Below are positions 6,351 to 14,503 of a DNA stretch of 19,467 nucleotides, one piece after another. The position numbers were made by a program, and so were the translations under genes. Where the stretch lies: NCBI GenBank assembly GCA_023378805.1, contig JAMCSQ010000004.1, positions 1-19,467 of the forward strand, in the 5' to 3' direction. Under the pieces are notes generated by a model that worked only from the letters and a program-made list of their open reading frames with translations, was not told where the DNA came from and made no database searches. Position 1 is the stretch's first letter. Every line of letters begins with the position of its first letter. The DNA is from Candidatus Parvarchaeota archaeon (lineage in GTDB: Archaea > Nanobdellota > Nanobdellia > Parvarchaeales > Parvarchaeaceae).

Positions 6351-9300
6351 TTAAGTTACTTGTCCATTCAACGGGCCAAGAATTTTAACTGGCATAATTC
6401 CATTTGGAGGATAAGAACGCACTCTGAACCAGTAGTATTCCATGTTGGCTCCGGGTGAACATTCTCCATCTTGTATTGATGCATATAGACTGCTGCTCCA
6501 ACCTTCATTTGTATTACTTGAAGAAACAAAATTATAATTCCACCCAACTCCTTCATCTCCATTTCCAATCCAGTATATACTAGCTACTCCGCTTCCGGAG
6601 CTTATATCAAATGGATTACCTATATTCCCGTATCCTCCACTTATGGTTCCGTATCCCCAGCCCCAAGTATCCGCTACTCCTGCATATCCTCCTGCAGTGT
6701 CACTGTTTCCTGTATAGATTCCGACGTCCTCAGGTCCAGCTACTCTTGTTCCAGAGCTGTACGTTTCCACAATAGAATCCGCTGCGTTTATGGGATTATT
6801 ATATATTATCCCGGCCCAGGTACTTGAACAACCGTTATTTGCTACTTGTATATTAAGACCATTATTTACTGTCAATGTAGCACTCCCTACATAAGAAGTA
6901 AAATCACTTGGTAAATTGGTTCCCGCAAAATTGGAATAAGCTGTAAATACATTAGCACCGTCATCGTATTCTGCATATGTTGGTGATAGCTGCGGTGCTT
7001 CACCGTCGTTTACTGTATTAAACAGAGTTATATTTGGTAACGCAAAACCCATGAATGCAATGTAGGATTCCCTTGGTTGTATACTTCCTAATTTCAGCCA
7101 ATAATTCGTTGAAGTGCTTGCAGACGAAACACCGTTAAATGTAATGTTATTTATTGATAGAATGTTATGACCATTACTCTGATTTCCATTTCCCGCCAGA
7201 AGGTACCATGCAATTAATCCAGAGCTATTTAAAGGAGAACCTGCTATGCCTTTATCATAAAGCAATGCTACTTTTGATGGTGAAAAAACCTGATTATAAA
7301 ACTGGACATTTGATATATATCCATTGAAATAAAAATTGCCGTTATTTGTATCTGCCCAACCACTGCTGGTATATCCCTCTCCAATAGTCCAATACGCTGA
7401 TGGGCAAGCTTGGGGTGTACCTGAATACGTAGCTACCTCTGTACCGTTTAAGTATAAAATCTGCTGCGAGGGCGTTTGCACTATTGTAATGAAAGTCCAC
7501 TTTCCATTAGCTACAAAATAATTCGTATTAAATGGCTGAGAACCAACCCAATCGCCACCAGCTAAATCCCCATTTGTATTCACATATATAATAGGGCTAT
7601 AACAACCTGCAGAAGATACTTGCTCTGAATCGCCATTCCAGATAACAACGCCATCACTTGTTGTCTTAAACCAAACGCTTATAGTAAACGTGCTAGCTGT
7701 ACCAAAAGGATAATTCTCTGGTAAATTCGCATAGCTGTTTACGCCATTGAAATAAGCTAGATCACCTGATTCTAACCATGAAGGTATAACGCTTCCGCTC
7801 GGTGAGAAAAATTCAATATTGCTAAGGGTATTATTTTCAAAGCTATTATATCCAAAGGAGTTTATGGATACGTTATCTTGGAATATACTAGAAGTTGCAG
7901 TTGATTGAAGATTTGTTATAGATATTGGTACAAACTCCTTAACATTTTTAGGTATGTTAGCTACTGCCTCCCAATAGGTTTGATTTGCCAGATTTGATTG
8001 ATTTGAAAAAACGGTTACATTGTATAAACCTGTAGACAAGGGTTTTTGATAAGACAGACTTGCGGAACCCAATGGAACTACTAGAGAACCATTTATCATC
8101 AAACCTATATGGCTGGCTTGTATGCCAAAAGCCGTTATATTTGTTATATCTCCATCAGCTATACCGTTATTTCCGTCCTTAACCCCATTTACAAAAACAG
8201 TAATCTGCGGTTCTACAGGACCAAACGTTACGGATGGCATTATTCCATTTGGCGGGTAGGCACGAATACGAACCCATTTGACTGAAATCTGATTACCCCC
8301 GCTCGAACTGCCCCCGTTGTAAATCTGTATATACTTGAATATGTCACTGGTCCCATAATCATAGGTCTGCACCGCTTGGCCATTGTAATACCAGGTAGCG
8401 TATGGGTTTTGGTAATAGACGCCTGTTACTGCGTAGGTATTTGTCGGCTCAGGTGGTGTCAGCATATGAAATACCCATGTAGGCGTTAGATAAGCCGGGC
8501 TTATAACCGTCGGCTGATTATTTATTTCTATCCATGTCAATCCTGTACCCAGGGAGAAATTCTCTATACCGACCTGACTGTATCCTGCAGTTTGGCCAGA
8601 TGCCTCATTATTATACACCTCTAAGATTCCTGATAGAGGGGCTGTCAGATTATAAAATGCATTTGCATCTGGACCAGCCGGGACTATAAGCCCATTTGAT
8701 ACCACTGCACTTGCAGAACCAGTAGAATACCAACCCTTTGGAAGGACCGAGCCGGCAAAGTTCCAATAATTATTGAATACGTTAGCCCCGTCATCGTATT
8801 CCGCATATGTTGAACAGGAAGCTGTATCACTGGGATTTGTACATGTTAGTTGAGGGGCTTCACCGTCGTTAGTGTTGTTAAAAAGATTTGCGGACTTGGA
8901 AGCGAAGCCCATATAAACTGTTATGGAAGAAGAAGCGGGTACGCCACTCAATTTAAGCCAATAAAGAGAATTTGTAGCCGTATTCGAATTTCCAGACTCT
9001 AACCATGAATCTATTGTTGTTCCATTTGGATAGAAGAATTCTACATTCTGCAAGTTAGAAGCTTCATATTGCTGATAATCCGCTGAGTCAACAACTACTT
9101 CCTGCTGAAATGGAGAGGATGTTGAAACTGATTCACTATTTTTTATAGTCAATGAAACAAAATTTAAAATACCTTTTGGAACCAAAAGTAATTGCTGCGG
9201 TAGAAAACACGATGGACTTATTATATTAAGTGATTTAACGTATATTTCAGCTGTTGAACTGGAGGAAAATTGACCTCCACTGAGGGGAGTTATACTTCCC

Positions 9301-9893
9301 GAATAATAACCGGATAAGGTGCTTTCATTCTGCTCTGCTACTATTTTATTATGATTATATATTATAATAGTAAAATTTACATTACCAACTAAATTACCAT
9401 TCGTATCAAGAAAAGAAACATTATAGAAAATACTTGATGGGTTATAAATATAAGAAGTTGAAATATAGGAGATTGGTAAATCCATGGCTATTTGTGCTTC
9501 TGGCTTGCCATTATTTTTTACAAGTGTTACTTTTCCAACATAAGTTCCAGAACTTACTGGAAGTTCTCCTGTTGTATACAAAGACAATGACTGGGAGGCT
9601 TCTTCTCCCCCATATGACAAAGATATAGAGGTATTACAAATTGAAGAAACCAGGTTTAAACCGGGAGAAGAAAAACTGAACTGTTGCGAAGAACCTACGC
9701 CGCTTCCGGACAATGAATTCACGGCATTCGCTATACTTGTAGCTGCCAATTGAAGGTCTTGTGATGTACCGGCAGAGTTGTACCCTATTTGATAATATAT
9801 AGCATAGGATATAGCTGCACTGAGTATAAATATGGCTATACCCATTACTATAAGATATTCTAAGGAAGACTGGCTTTTTGATCCAATTTGCAT
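6351..9893 (-). CDS. Large surface protein with class III (pilin-like) signal peptide, two DUF2341-like repeats and a nested LamG-like domain
   Basis: A 1180-residue protein rich in Ser, Asn, Thr and Tyr. Residues 5-38 are a class III archaeal signal: a short basic start, the QSSLEYL motif (8-14), then a hydrophobic stretch (15-37). In methanogens such signals are cut before the Gln by an EppA-type prepilin peptidase, leaving the hydrophobic helix to build pilus-like fibres. Residues about 262-560 and 667-1175 are copies of one unit sharing SWLESG, YWLKL, MGFA, NDGEAPQL, TYAEYDDGANVF, NFAG and YPPNGIMP. They resemble DUF2341, a beta domain of archaeal surface proteins. The second copy is split by a LamG/concanavalin-like domain (about 711-925). 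It starts 8 bp after a thymidylate kinase gene and has no obvious own promoter. An adhesin or fibre-tip role is inferred. No C-terminal anchor is visible. Confidence 0.75.
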   Translation of the reverse strand: MQIGSKSQSSLEYLIVMGIAIFILSAAISYAIYYQIGYNSAGTSQDLQLAATSIANAVNSLSGSGVGSSQQFSFSSPGLNLVSSICNTSISLSYGGEEASQSLSLYTTGELPVSSGTYVGKVTLVKNNGKPEAQIAMDLPISYISTSYIYNPSSIFYNVSFLDTNGNLVGNVNFTIIIYNHNKIVAEQNESTLSGYYSGSITPLSGGQFSSSSTAEIYVKSLNIISPSCFLPQQLLLVPKGILNFVSLTIKNSESVSTSSPFQQEVVVDSADYQQYEASNLQNVEFFYPNGTTIDSWLESGNSNTATNSLYWLKLSGVPASSSITVYMGFASKSANLFNNTNDGEAPQLTCTNPSDTASCSTYAEYDDGANVFNNYWNFAGSVLPKGWYSTGSASAVVSNGLIVPAGPDANAFYNLTAPLSGILEVYNNEASGQTAGYSQVGIENFSLGTGLTWIEINNQPTVISPAYLTPTWVFHMLTPPEPTNTYAVTGVYYQNPYATWYYNGQAVQTYDYGTSDIFKYIQIYNGGSSSGGNQISVKWVRIRAYPPNGIMPSVTFGPVEPQITVFVNGVKDGNNGIADGDITNITAFGIQASHIGLMINGSLVVPLGSASLSYQKPLSTGLYNVTVFSNQSNLANQTYWEAVANIPKNVKEFVPISITNLQSTATSSIFQDNVSINSFGYNSFENNTLSNIEFFSPSGSVIPSWLESGDLAYFNGVNSYANLPENYPFGTASTFTISVWFKTTSDGVVIWNGDSEQVSSAGCYSPIIYVNTNGDLAGGDWVGSQPFNTNYFVANGKWTFITIVQTPSQQILYLNGTEVATYSGTPQACPSAYWTIGEGYTSSGWADTNNGNFYFNGYISNVQFYNQVFSPSKVALLYDKGIAGSPLNSSGLIAWYLLAGNGNQSNGHNILSINNITFNGVSSASTSTNYWLKLGSIQPRESYIAFMGFALPNITLFNTVNDGEAPQLSPTYAEYDDGANVFTAYSNFAGTNLPSDFTSYVGSATLTVNNGLNIQVANNGCSSTWAGIIYNNPINAADSIVETYSSGTRVAGPEDVGIYTGNSDTAGGYAGVADTWGWGYGTISGGYGNIGNPFDISSGSGVASIYWIGNGDEGVGWNYNFVSSSNTNEGWSSSLYASIQDGECSPGANMEYYWFRVRSYPPNGIMPVKILGPLNGQVT
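6369..7895 (-). repeat. DUF2341-like repeat unit 2, split by a LamG-like insertion
   Basis: The codons for residues about 667-710 (7764-7895) and 926-1175 (6369-7118) together match unit 1. The codons between (7119-7763) encode the LamG-like domain, recognisable by YFNGVNSYANLP, FTISVWFKT, GKWTFITIVQ, LYLNGTEV, FNGYISNVQFYN and KVALLYDKG. The insertion falls between SWLESG and YWLKL. Confidence 0.7.
8214..9110 (-). repeat. DUF2341-like repeat unit 1 of the surface protein
   Basis: This stretch encodes residues about 262-560, the uninterrupted copy of the unit. Parts are nearly identical in DNA to unit 2, for example around the codons for TYAEYDDGANVF and YPPNGIMP, which suggests internal duplication. 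Confidence 0.7.
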
Positions 9894-9901
9894 AAGATTG
9901 A

Positions 9902-10504
9902 TTATACCTTTATATTAAAGAACTTATCAACAATCTTATTTATTCTTTGACTTACCTCTTCGACCGTGCCTTTAGCATCTACTTTTTTTAGATGGAATTC
10001 CTTTGCTATTGACATATATGCTTGTCTCACCTTTGATATCTTTTCGATGTTGTCAAAAAGCTGAAGGCCATCTATTTGTTTCTCAGATCTTGATAAAGAA
10101 GCCTTTGGCTCCAAATCCAAGTATATGCCTAGGTCTGGTTTCCTGAAACTTATATTCACAGAACGAAGCCATTTGTAATTTATATTAGATGCAAAGCCAT
10201 ATGCTAAAGTCGAGAAGAAATACCTGTCACATACTACAATAAAACCATTCTGCATTGCAGGCTCTATTTCTGTATCTAGATGATGTGCTCTGTCAGCGCA
10301 AAAAAGGAGCTGCAGCGCTTTATTTGAAAGATTAAGTTCCTTGTTTAATGCGGCCTTTGATATTCCTCCTAAAATGCCATTTGTTGGCTCCTTAGTCAAA
10401 AGAACCTTTAATCCCTTTGACCTTAAATGCTCTGCCAGAAGAACTGACTGCGTACCTTTTCCAGCGTTGTCTATCCCTTCTATCACTACAAACTTTCCTT
10501 TCAT
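9902..10504 (-). CDS. tmk: Thymidylate kinase, canonical archaeal type
   Basis: A 200-residue dTMP kinase, which makes dTDP from dTMP and ATP for DNA synthesis. The P-loop is GIDNAGKGT (10-18), with Asn where Gly is common. The TKEPTNG segment (37-43) corresponds to the REP motif. ADRAHH (70-75) holds the Arg that in the family contacts the dTMP phosphate, and CDRYFFSTLAY (92-102) is the DRY motif. The LID region near residues 136-150 has Arg139. The length is normal. It lies 2 bp after a second kinase of the same family and 8 bp before the surface-protein gene, in a row with the PolD small subunit, so it is likely co-transcribed with replication functions. Confidence 0.9.
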   Translation of the reverse strand: MKGKFVVIEGIDNAGKGTQSVLLAEHLRSKGLKVLLTKEPTNGILGGISKAALNKELNLSNKALQLLFCADRAHHLDTEIEPAMQNGFIVVCDRYFFSTLAYGFASNINYKWLRSVNISFRKPDLGIYLDLEPKASLSRSEKQIDGLQLFDNIEKISKVRQAYMSIAKEFHLKKVDAKGTVEEVSQRINKIVDKFFNIKV

Positions 10505-10506
10505 GA

Positions 10507-11115
10507 TTAATCAAGACCTTTTTTTATTAAATAAGATATCTCTTCTATACTTTTGTTGCCGTCTATCTCCTCCCAGGATTTAGCATAAAACCTCTCATTT
10601 TTTAATTTACTATAAAAGGTTGAAACCTTTGAAAGAAAGTTTTTATTACTCTCAAATTTGTCAACATCCATCTTCCCCTTCTGTTTTTCCTTTCTCTGCA
10701 TTGAAATATCGACCGGTACATTTATGTAAAAAACTTTATCTACTAAGGGCATGTCTAAAAGCTTTACAATCTCTTTTCCATTTTCATAGGAGAAACCGCC
10801 AGCTGACTGATAAGCTATAGTAGAAAAGAAGAATCGGTCTATTATAACATAGTTTCCATTCTTTACAGCTTCTAGTATATTGCTTTTATCTTTTACCATA
10901 TCAATTATGTAAAGCATAAAAAGTTCATCTACTTTCAGATTTATCTTTTTATAGAGAAATGATTTTATTCTTTCTCCATAAATAGATGGATAATCTGGGT
11001 AAGAATACATTGAAACATTCTTTTTCTCTTTTTCAAGCGTTTCTTTTAAAAGTCTGGACTGTGTAGCCTTTCCAGCACCGTCTATTCCTTCTATTACGAT
11101 TATTTTTCCCTCCAT
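10507..11115 (-). CDS. Thymidylate kinase-like protein, divergent second copy
   Basis: A 202-residue P-loop kinase of the thymidylate kinase family: P-loop GIDGAGKAT (10-18), VIIDRFFFSTIAY (90-102) as the DR motif, and a basic LID stretch (139-148, MQRKEKQKGK). It differs from its neighbour in the substrate region. It has YSYPDYPS (37-44) instead of TKEP, and IIDMVKDK (70-77) where the ADR motif should be; no Arg occurs between R49 and R94. The Arg whose family role is to hold the dTMP phosphate therefore seems absent, while GERI (47-50) supplies an Arg that the neighbour lacks at the matching place. It may be a dTMP kinase with another binding mode or a kinase for a different nucleotide. It starts 1 bp after the PolD small-subunit gene. 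Confidence 0.8.
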   Translation of the reverse strand: MEGKIIVIEGIDGAGKATQSRLLKETLEKEKKNVSMYSYPDYPSIYGERIKSFLYKKINLKVDELFMLYIIDMVKDKSNILEAVKNGNYVIIDRFFFSTIAYQSAGGFSYENGKEIVKLLDMPLVDKVFYINVPVDISMQRKEKQKGKMDVDKFESNKNFLSKVSTFYSKLKNERFYAKSWEEIDGNKSIEEISYLIKKGLD

Positions 11116-11116
11116 T

Positions 11117-12553
11117 TTATGCCTCCTTCAAACCTTTTTTGTACGTTTGGACTTTATCTCCAAGAAAATCAAGTATCTGAAAGCTTTTATCACGCATATT
11201 TACTATAGGAACCTTTGCCACATCAGGATCCATACCATATTTTTTTTGGTAAGAAGTTTGATACTGCCAGCACGACGAATTTATAAGTACTGTCCCTTTG
11301 TATATTGAAGCTAGAGTTTTATGTATATGCCCAGTAGCATATATATCTGGAGTTTCTTCTATAACAAGATAATCTCTTGGTAAAGGCATTAATTGCGTTG
11401 AACCATGCGAAGGCGCTATATGCCTTGACTTAAGGTGTATCTTCATTATGTTTTCTATGTCATCTGCATCCATTTTACTGTATTTAGGAATCTTATTTGC
11501 ATAGTAAGTTATACTGAAGCCATGATATGAAAGCAAATTAATCTTTGCTTTTCCTATAATTAAGTTAACTTGATATGGATTTGAAAGAAAAACGGCATTT
11601 TTTAACTTATATAAACTATCTGCAAAAGTTTTATCTAGTTTTGGTTGGGGCTCTGCAATATGTGTAGCATCATGGTTACCCTGCGACAAAATCAACTTTA
11701 TGTTTTTTGGTATCCTGTCAAGAAAGCTATAAAGCTTATCATATTGACCTTTAAGATCGAGTATAGCAAGTTCTTTTTCCTGGTCTGGGTATACTCCTAT
11801 ACCATCTATCAAATCACCGTTTAGTACAATAAATTTTACTAACTTGGCTATGTTTGAATACTCGGGTATTTCTCCGTTTATCCATTTTATAAACCTTTCA
11901 AAAGCATCATTTACAAATAATTTCGAACCAACATGTATGTCTGATAAAAAAAGGATGAACGAGTCATCTATCTCCTGCTTTACTTTTTCTCTCATCTGTA
12001 TTTCAGGAAAAATTATGTCCTTTACAAATATTGCATCATTGTATTTTCTTCCTGATATCATCACAACCTGGTCTTCGAGAATTTCCTGATTTGAATTTGT
12101 TATTATTGCTTTATAACTCCCGGTATTGTCCTCTATATCCAGTATTGTGTATTTTTTAACAGGGCTGATAGAAACCGATGAAACCATAACTATTGATTTT
12201 ACGTCGGAACTCTGCGGCATGTTTTTTATGTTTGACAACGAGGATAGACCAGATCTGTCCTTATTAATCAAAATTGTCTTTAATCTGTTGAACCTGTCGT
12301 TAAAATAATTTACCCAGTTTGGAGGCTTAGACTCCGATATCTCTCCTTCATAGTTTTTAATTATCTCTATATCTGAATCTGTGCTAGCTTCCCCATTGTA
12401 TAAATCATGAAAAGTGTTTATATCCAGAAAATTCACATTTTTTTCTTTAAGTGATCTAATTAGCCCATAAACATCAGAGATATTTGTATCCTTTATAGAT
12501 GAATCTACAAGTATTCCATTTGAAAACAGGGTATTAAGTTGATCCTCATCCAT
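11117..12553 (-). CDS. polB: DNA polymerase D small subunit (DP1), exonuclease
   Basis: A 478-residue DP1. In the family it is the 3'-5' proofreading subunit and partner of the large catalytic subunit DP2, which is not in the window. Residues 1-110 are a variable N-terminal region and about 115-185 an OB-fold (YTILDIEDNTGSYKAIIT). The rest is a calcineurin-like phosphoesterase with its metal ligands intact: SDIHVGS (D205, H207), LNGDLID (D247), QGNHD (N293, H294, D295), SYHG (H344) and ATGHIHKT (H409, H411). So it should be an active nuclease, unlike the dead eukaryotic B subunits. It is shorter than many euryarchaeal DP1 proteins (600 or more residues), mainly at the N-terminus. It is first in a tight row with two kinases and the surface protein. 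A GGTGG motif 9 bp before the ATG supports the start. Confidence 0.93.
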   Translation of the reverse strand: MDEDQLNTLFSNGILVDSSIKDTNISDVYGLIRSLKEKNVNFLDINTFHDLYNGEASTDSDIEIIKNYEGEISESKPPNWVNYFNDRFNRLKTILINKDRSGLSSLSNIKNMPQSSDVKSIVMVSSVSISPVKKYTILDIEDNTGSYKAIITNSNQEILEDQVVMISGRKYNDAIFVKDIIFPEIQMREKVKQEIDDSFILFLSDIHVGSKLFVNDAFERFIKWINGEIPEYSNIAKLVKFIVLNGDLIDGIGVYPDQEKELAILDLKGQYDKLYSFLDRIPKNIKLILSQGNHDATHIAEPQPKLDKTFADSLYKLKNAVFLSNPYQVNLIIGKAKINLLSYHGFSITYYANKIPKYSKMDADDIENIMKIHLKSRHIAPSHGSTQLMPLPRDYLVIEETPDIYATGHIHKTLASIYKGTVLINSSCWQYQTSYQKKYGMDPDVAKVPIVNMRDKSFQILDFLGDKVQTYKKGLKEA

Positions 12554-12562
12554 AATATTTAA

Positions 12563-12567
12563 CCACC
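12563..12567 (-). promoter_or_regulatory. Shine-Dalgarno sequence of the PolD small-subunit gene
   Basis: GGTGG on the minus strand ends 9 bp before the ATG at 12553. It matches the anti-Shine-Dalgarno end of archaeal 16S rRNA and fixes this start. It is one of few clear ribosome-binding sites in the window, where most first genes look leaderless. Confidence 0.6.
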
Positions 12568-12590
12568 AATCAATACTCTATCTCAACGGC

Positions 12591-12602
12591 AATAAATATA
12601 TG
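12591..12602 (-). promoter_or_regulatory. Candidate TATA box for the polD-tmk-tmk-surface protein operon
   Basis: The minus strand reads CATATATTTATT, centred about 43 bp before the DP1 ATG. This would give a leader of about 17 nt that includes the GGTGG ribosome-binding site. It lies in the 84-bp gap behind argS. Confidence 0.5.
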
Positions 12603-12637
12603 TTTGCCTCTTTCTTTATTATAGATAATACAACGCA

Positions 12638-14407
12638 TTAAATCCTTTCAACCAGATCAATGCCTAAAAAATAAGAAAGATTTTCTACAATTGTTTTAAA
12701 TGCTGATACTAAAAGCAGCCTTTCTTTCTCCCTTTTATCCCCCAATATCCTATTTTTCTCGTAAAAGGCATTGAAAACGTCAGCTATTCTATGTAGGTAT
12801 TCACATACAAGATTAGGTTTAAGATTAGAGATTGCATCGTCCAAAACATTTTCCCAAAGAAAAATCTCCTTTAGGAATTTTGCCTCATTTTGATCAAATG
12901 AAACGTTGTCATAACCATTTATATTTGCCTTGTTAAGTATGCTCAATGACCTTGAATAACTGTAATTTATGTACACTGCACTATCGCCTTTCAAAGAGAT
13001 GGCATCATTTATATCAAATACCACCATTTTTGACGGAGAAAACTTTAATAGATAGTACCTGATTACATTTGATGATATCTTCCTAGCAGAATTACTCTCC
13101 ATCTTCCTGCCGCTTTTCTCTGCTTCTTCTATAACTCTTCCTTTTATTTTATCAGCTAAGTCGTCAAATTCAACCGTTATACCCTTTCTACCACTCATTC
13201 TCATAAATTTTTCATCCGTATTTATCCCAAGATAAGCTGCAGTATCTTTGGAAATTGAAACAGGCTCATAACCGTAATGATTATAGGAGCCTTTTCCTGC
13301 AAATTTCTCTATTATAAATTTAACAGCATTCTGCTCTGCATTTTGAGCAGAGTCTGTCAATGTAAATGAAATGTCTATTTTTTGCATGCCAGATTCATCG
13401 CCATCCCTGCTTGAAATAAGAATATCGGTTCCATCGAAATTTGAAGAAAACTTCCTGTATTTTATCTTTTCTTTGAGTATACTGTGCTTTATCATTGCAT
13501 ATGCAATGTCTTTAGCTATGTACAGAGAGGTTCCATCTGATCTTGTAAGCGTTATTTCATTGCCGTCTATGTTGCTGACTATACAGCCTTTATTTTTCTC
13601 GCTTTCGGAAACCGCTGCTATCCCTTCTGCTATAAGTTTGTCCAGTGCGGCCTTTACTATTCCTTCTCCCAGTATATAACGTTCTAGATCCAGAAGATCA
13701 TACTTTATCTTTTCTCCTATCAAAGTAGAAAGTTGTGCAAGCAAAACCTTGTTTACTATTGAATCCAGAAACTTCAATGTATCATTATCCCCTGCTTCTA
13801 TCTTTAGAAGCACTTCCTTCCTTTTTTCAAGCAGAGATTTTTCTTTTTCGTAGTCTTCATTAACCTCCTTGTATATCTTTGAACAGTAAATGTCAAACTT
13901 CTCATCAGTTTCCTGCTTTTTGTTAAGGTACTTAAAGCCAACAATTATATCAGCTACCTGTGCGCCGGTATCCTCAATAAAATTGGAGGTTATCACGTTT
14001 GCAGAGCTGTAAATAAGTGCTTTCCTAATGAATTCCCCAATATATGAATTTCTCATGTGGCCAATATGCAATGCTTTATTCGGATTTACAGAAGTATGCT
14101 CAAGTCTTACTGTTTTAGCAGAAAATGAATTTTTAACGCTTTGTAATTCTATTTTACTCAGTATTTTTTCATCCTTTTCAAGCTCATCGAAATTTAAATC
14201 TATATTTATATAGGTGTTCAACGCTACTGCCTTCTTTATATACTTTGATTCTATTTTCTTTGCGATTTCATCCGCAAATGATATTGGATCTTTACCATTG
14301 CTCTTTGCATACTTTATACAGCTAAATGATATATCAGAGAACTGGCTGGATGTTATTTCTGCCCACTCTGGTAAATTCAATTTTTCCTTTAATTCTTGAA
14401 ATTTCAT
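12638..14407 (-). CDS. argS: Arginyl-tRNA synthetase
   Basis: A 589-residue class I synthetase that charges tRNA-Arg. An N-terminal domain typical of ArgRS covers residues 1-95. The catalytic domain has EHTSVNPNKALHIGHMRNS with the HIGH motif at 114-117, then NFIEDTGAQVADI, RSDGTSLYIAKDIAYA (289-304), and MRMSGRKGITV (402-412) in place of KMSKS, as usual for archaeal and many other ArgRS proteins. The C-terminal DALR-type anticodon-binding domain begins near residue 470 (YINYSYSRSLSILNKA). The length is normal (550-630). It stands alone: 84 bp from the PolD operon and next to a mobile element. A leaderless-spaced TATA box precedes the ATG. Confidence 0.96.
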   Translation of the reverse strand: MKFQELKEKLNLPEWAEITSSQFSDISFSCIKYAKSNGKDPISFADEIAKKIESKYIKKAVALNTYINIDLNFDELEKDEKILSKIELQSVKNSFSAKTVRLEHTSVNPNKALHIGHMRNSYIGEFIRKALIYSSANVITSNFIEDTGAQVADIIVGFKYLNKKQETDEKFDIYCSKIYKEVNEDYEKEKSLLEKRKEVLLKIEAGDNDTLKFLDSIVNKVLLAQLSTLIGEKIKYDLLDLERYILGEGIVKAALDKLIAEGIAAVSESEKNKGCIVSNIDGNEITLTRSDGTSLYIAKDIAYAMIKHSILKEKIKYRKFSSNFDGTDILISSRDGDESGMQKIDISFTLTDSAQNAEQNAVKFIIEKFAGKGSYNHYGYEPVSISKDTAAYLGINTDEKFMRMSGRKGITVEFDDLADKIKGRVIEEAEKSGRKMESNSARKISSNVIRYYLLKFSPSKMVVFDINDAISLKGDSAVYINYSYSRSLSILNKANINGYDNVSFDQNEAKFLKEIFLWENVLDDAISNLKPNLVCEYLHRIADVFNAFYEKNRILGDKREKERLLLVSAFKTIVENLSYFLGIDLVERI

Positions 14408-14430
14408 ATTTTATAGATGCTTTTCTCTTT

Positions 14431-14439
14431 ATTTATAAA
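14431..14439 (-). promoter_or_regulatory. TATA box for argS (leaderless spacing)
   Basis: The minus strand reads TTTATAAAT, centred about 28 bp before the argS ATG (14407), so transcription should start at or within a couple of bases of the start codon. The element lies between argS and the right end of the mobile element. Confidence 0.6.
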
Positions 14440-14483
14440 GTTTTAACAATTTATTACAGGTATAACTACTAAAGTGACATCCT

Positions 14484-14503
14484 CCCATGAATTCATTCAT
14501 GGG
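14484..14503 (-). repeat. Right-end hairpin of the IS200/IS605-group element
   Basis: A perfect stem CCCATGAA/TTCATGGG (8 bp) with a 4-base loop overlaps the stop codon of the tnpB remnant. Its place at the 3' end of tnpB is that of the right-end hairpin recognised by TnpA. In active elements this region also forms the 3' end of the omega RNA that guides TnpB. Confidence 0.7.

Noticed and set aside
6368..6568. Open frame of 66 codons on the minus strand inside the surface-protein gene
   Set aside because: It overlaps the 3' end of the large gene in another frame, and the sequence follows from the repetitive parent codons. No ribosome-binding site or family likeness.
14484..14503. Hairpin at 14484-14503 as a transcription terminator
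   Set aside because: It has no U-tract after it, overlaps the tnpB stop, and pairs with a matching hairpin at the other end, so an IS200/IS605 right end explains it better.
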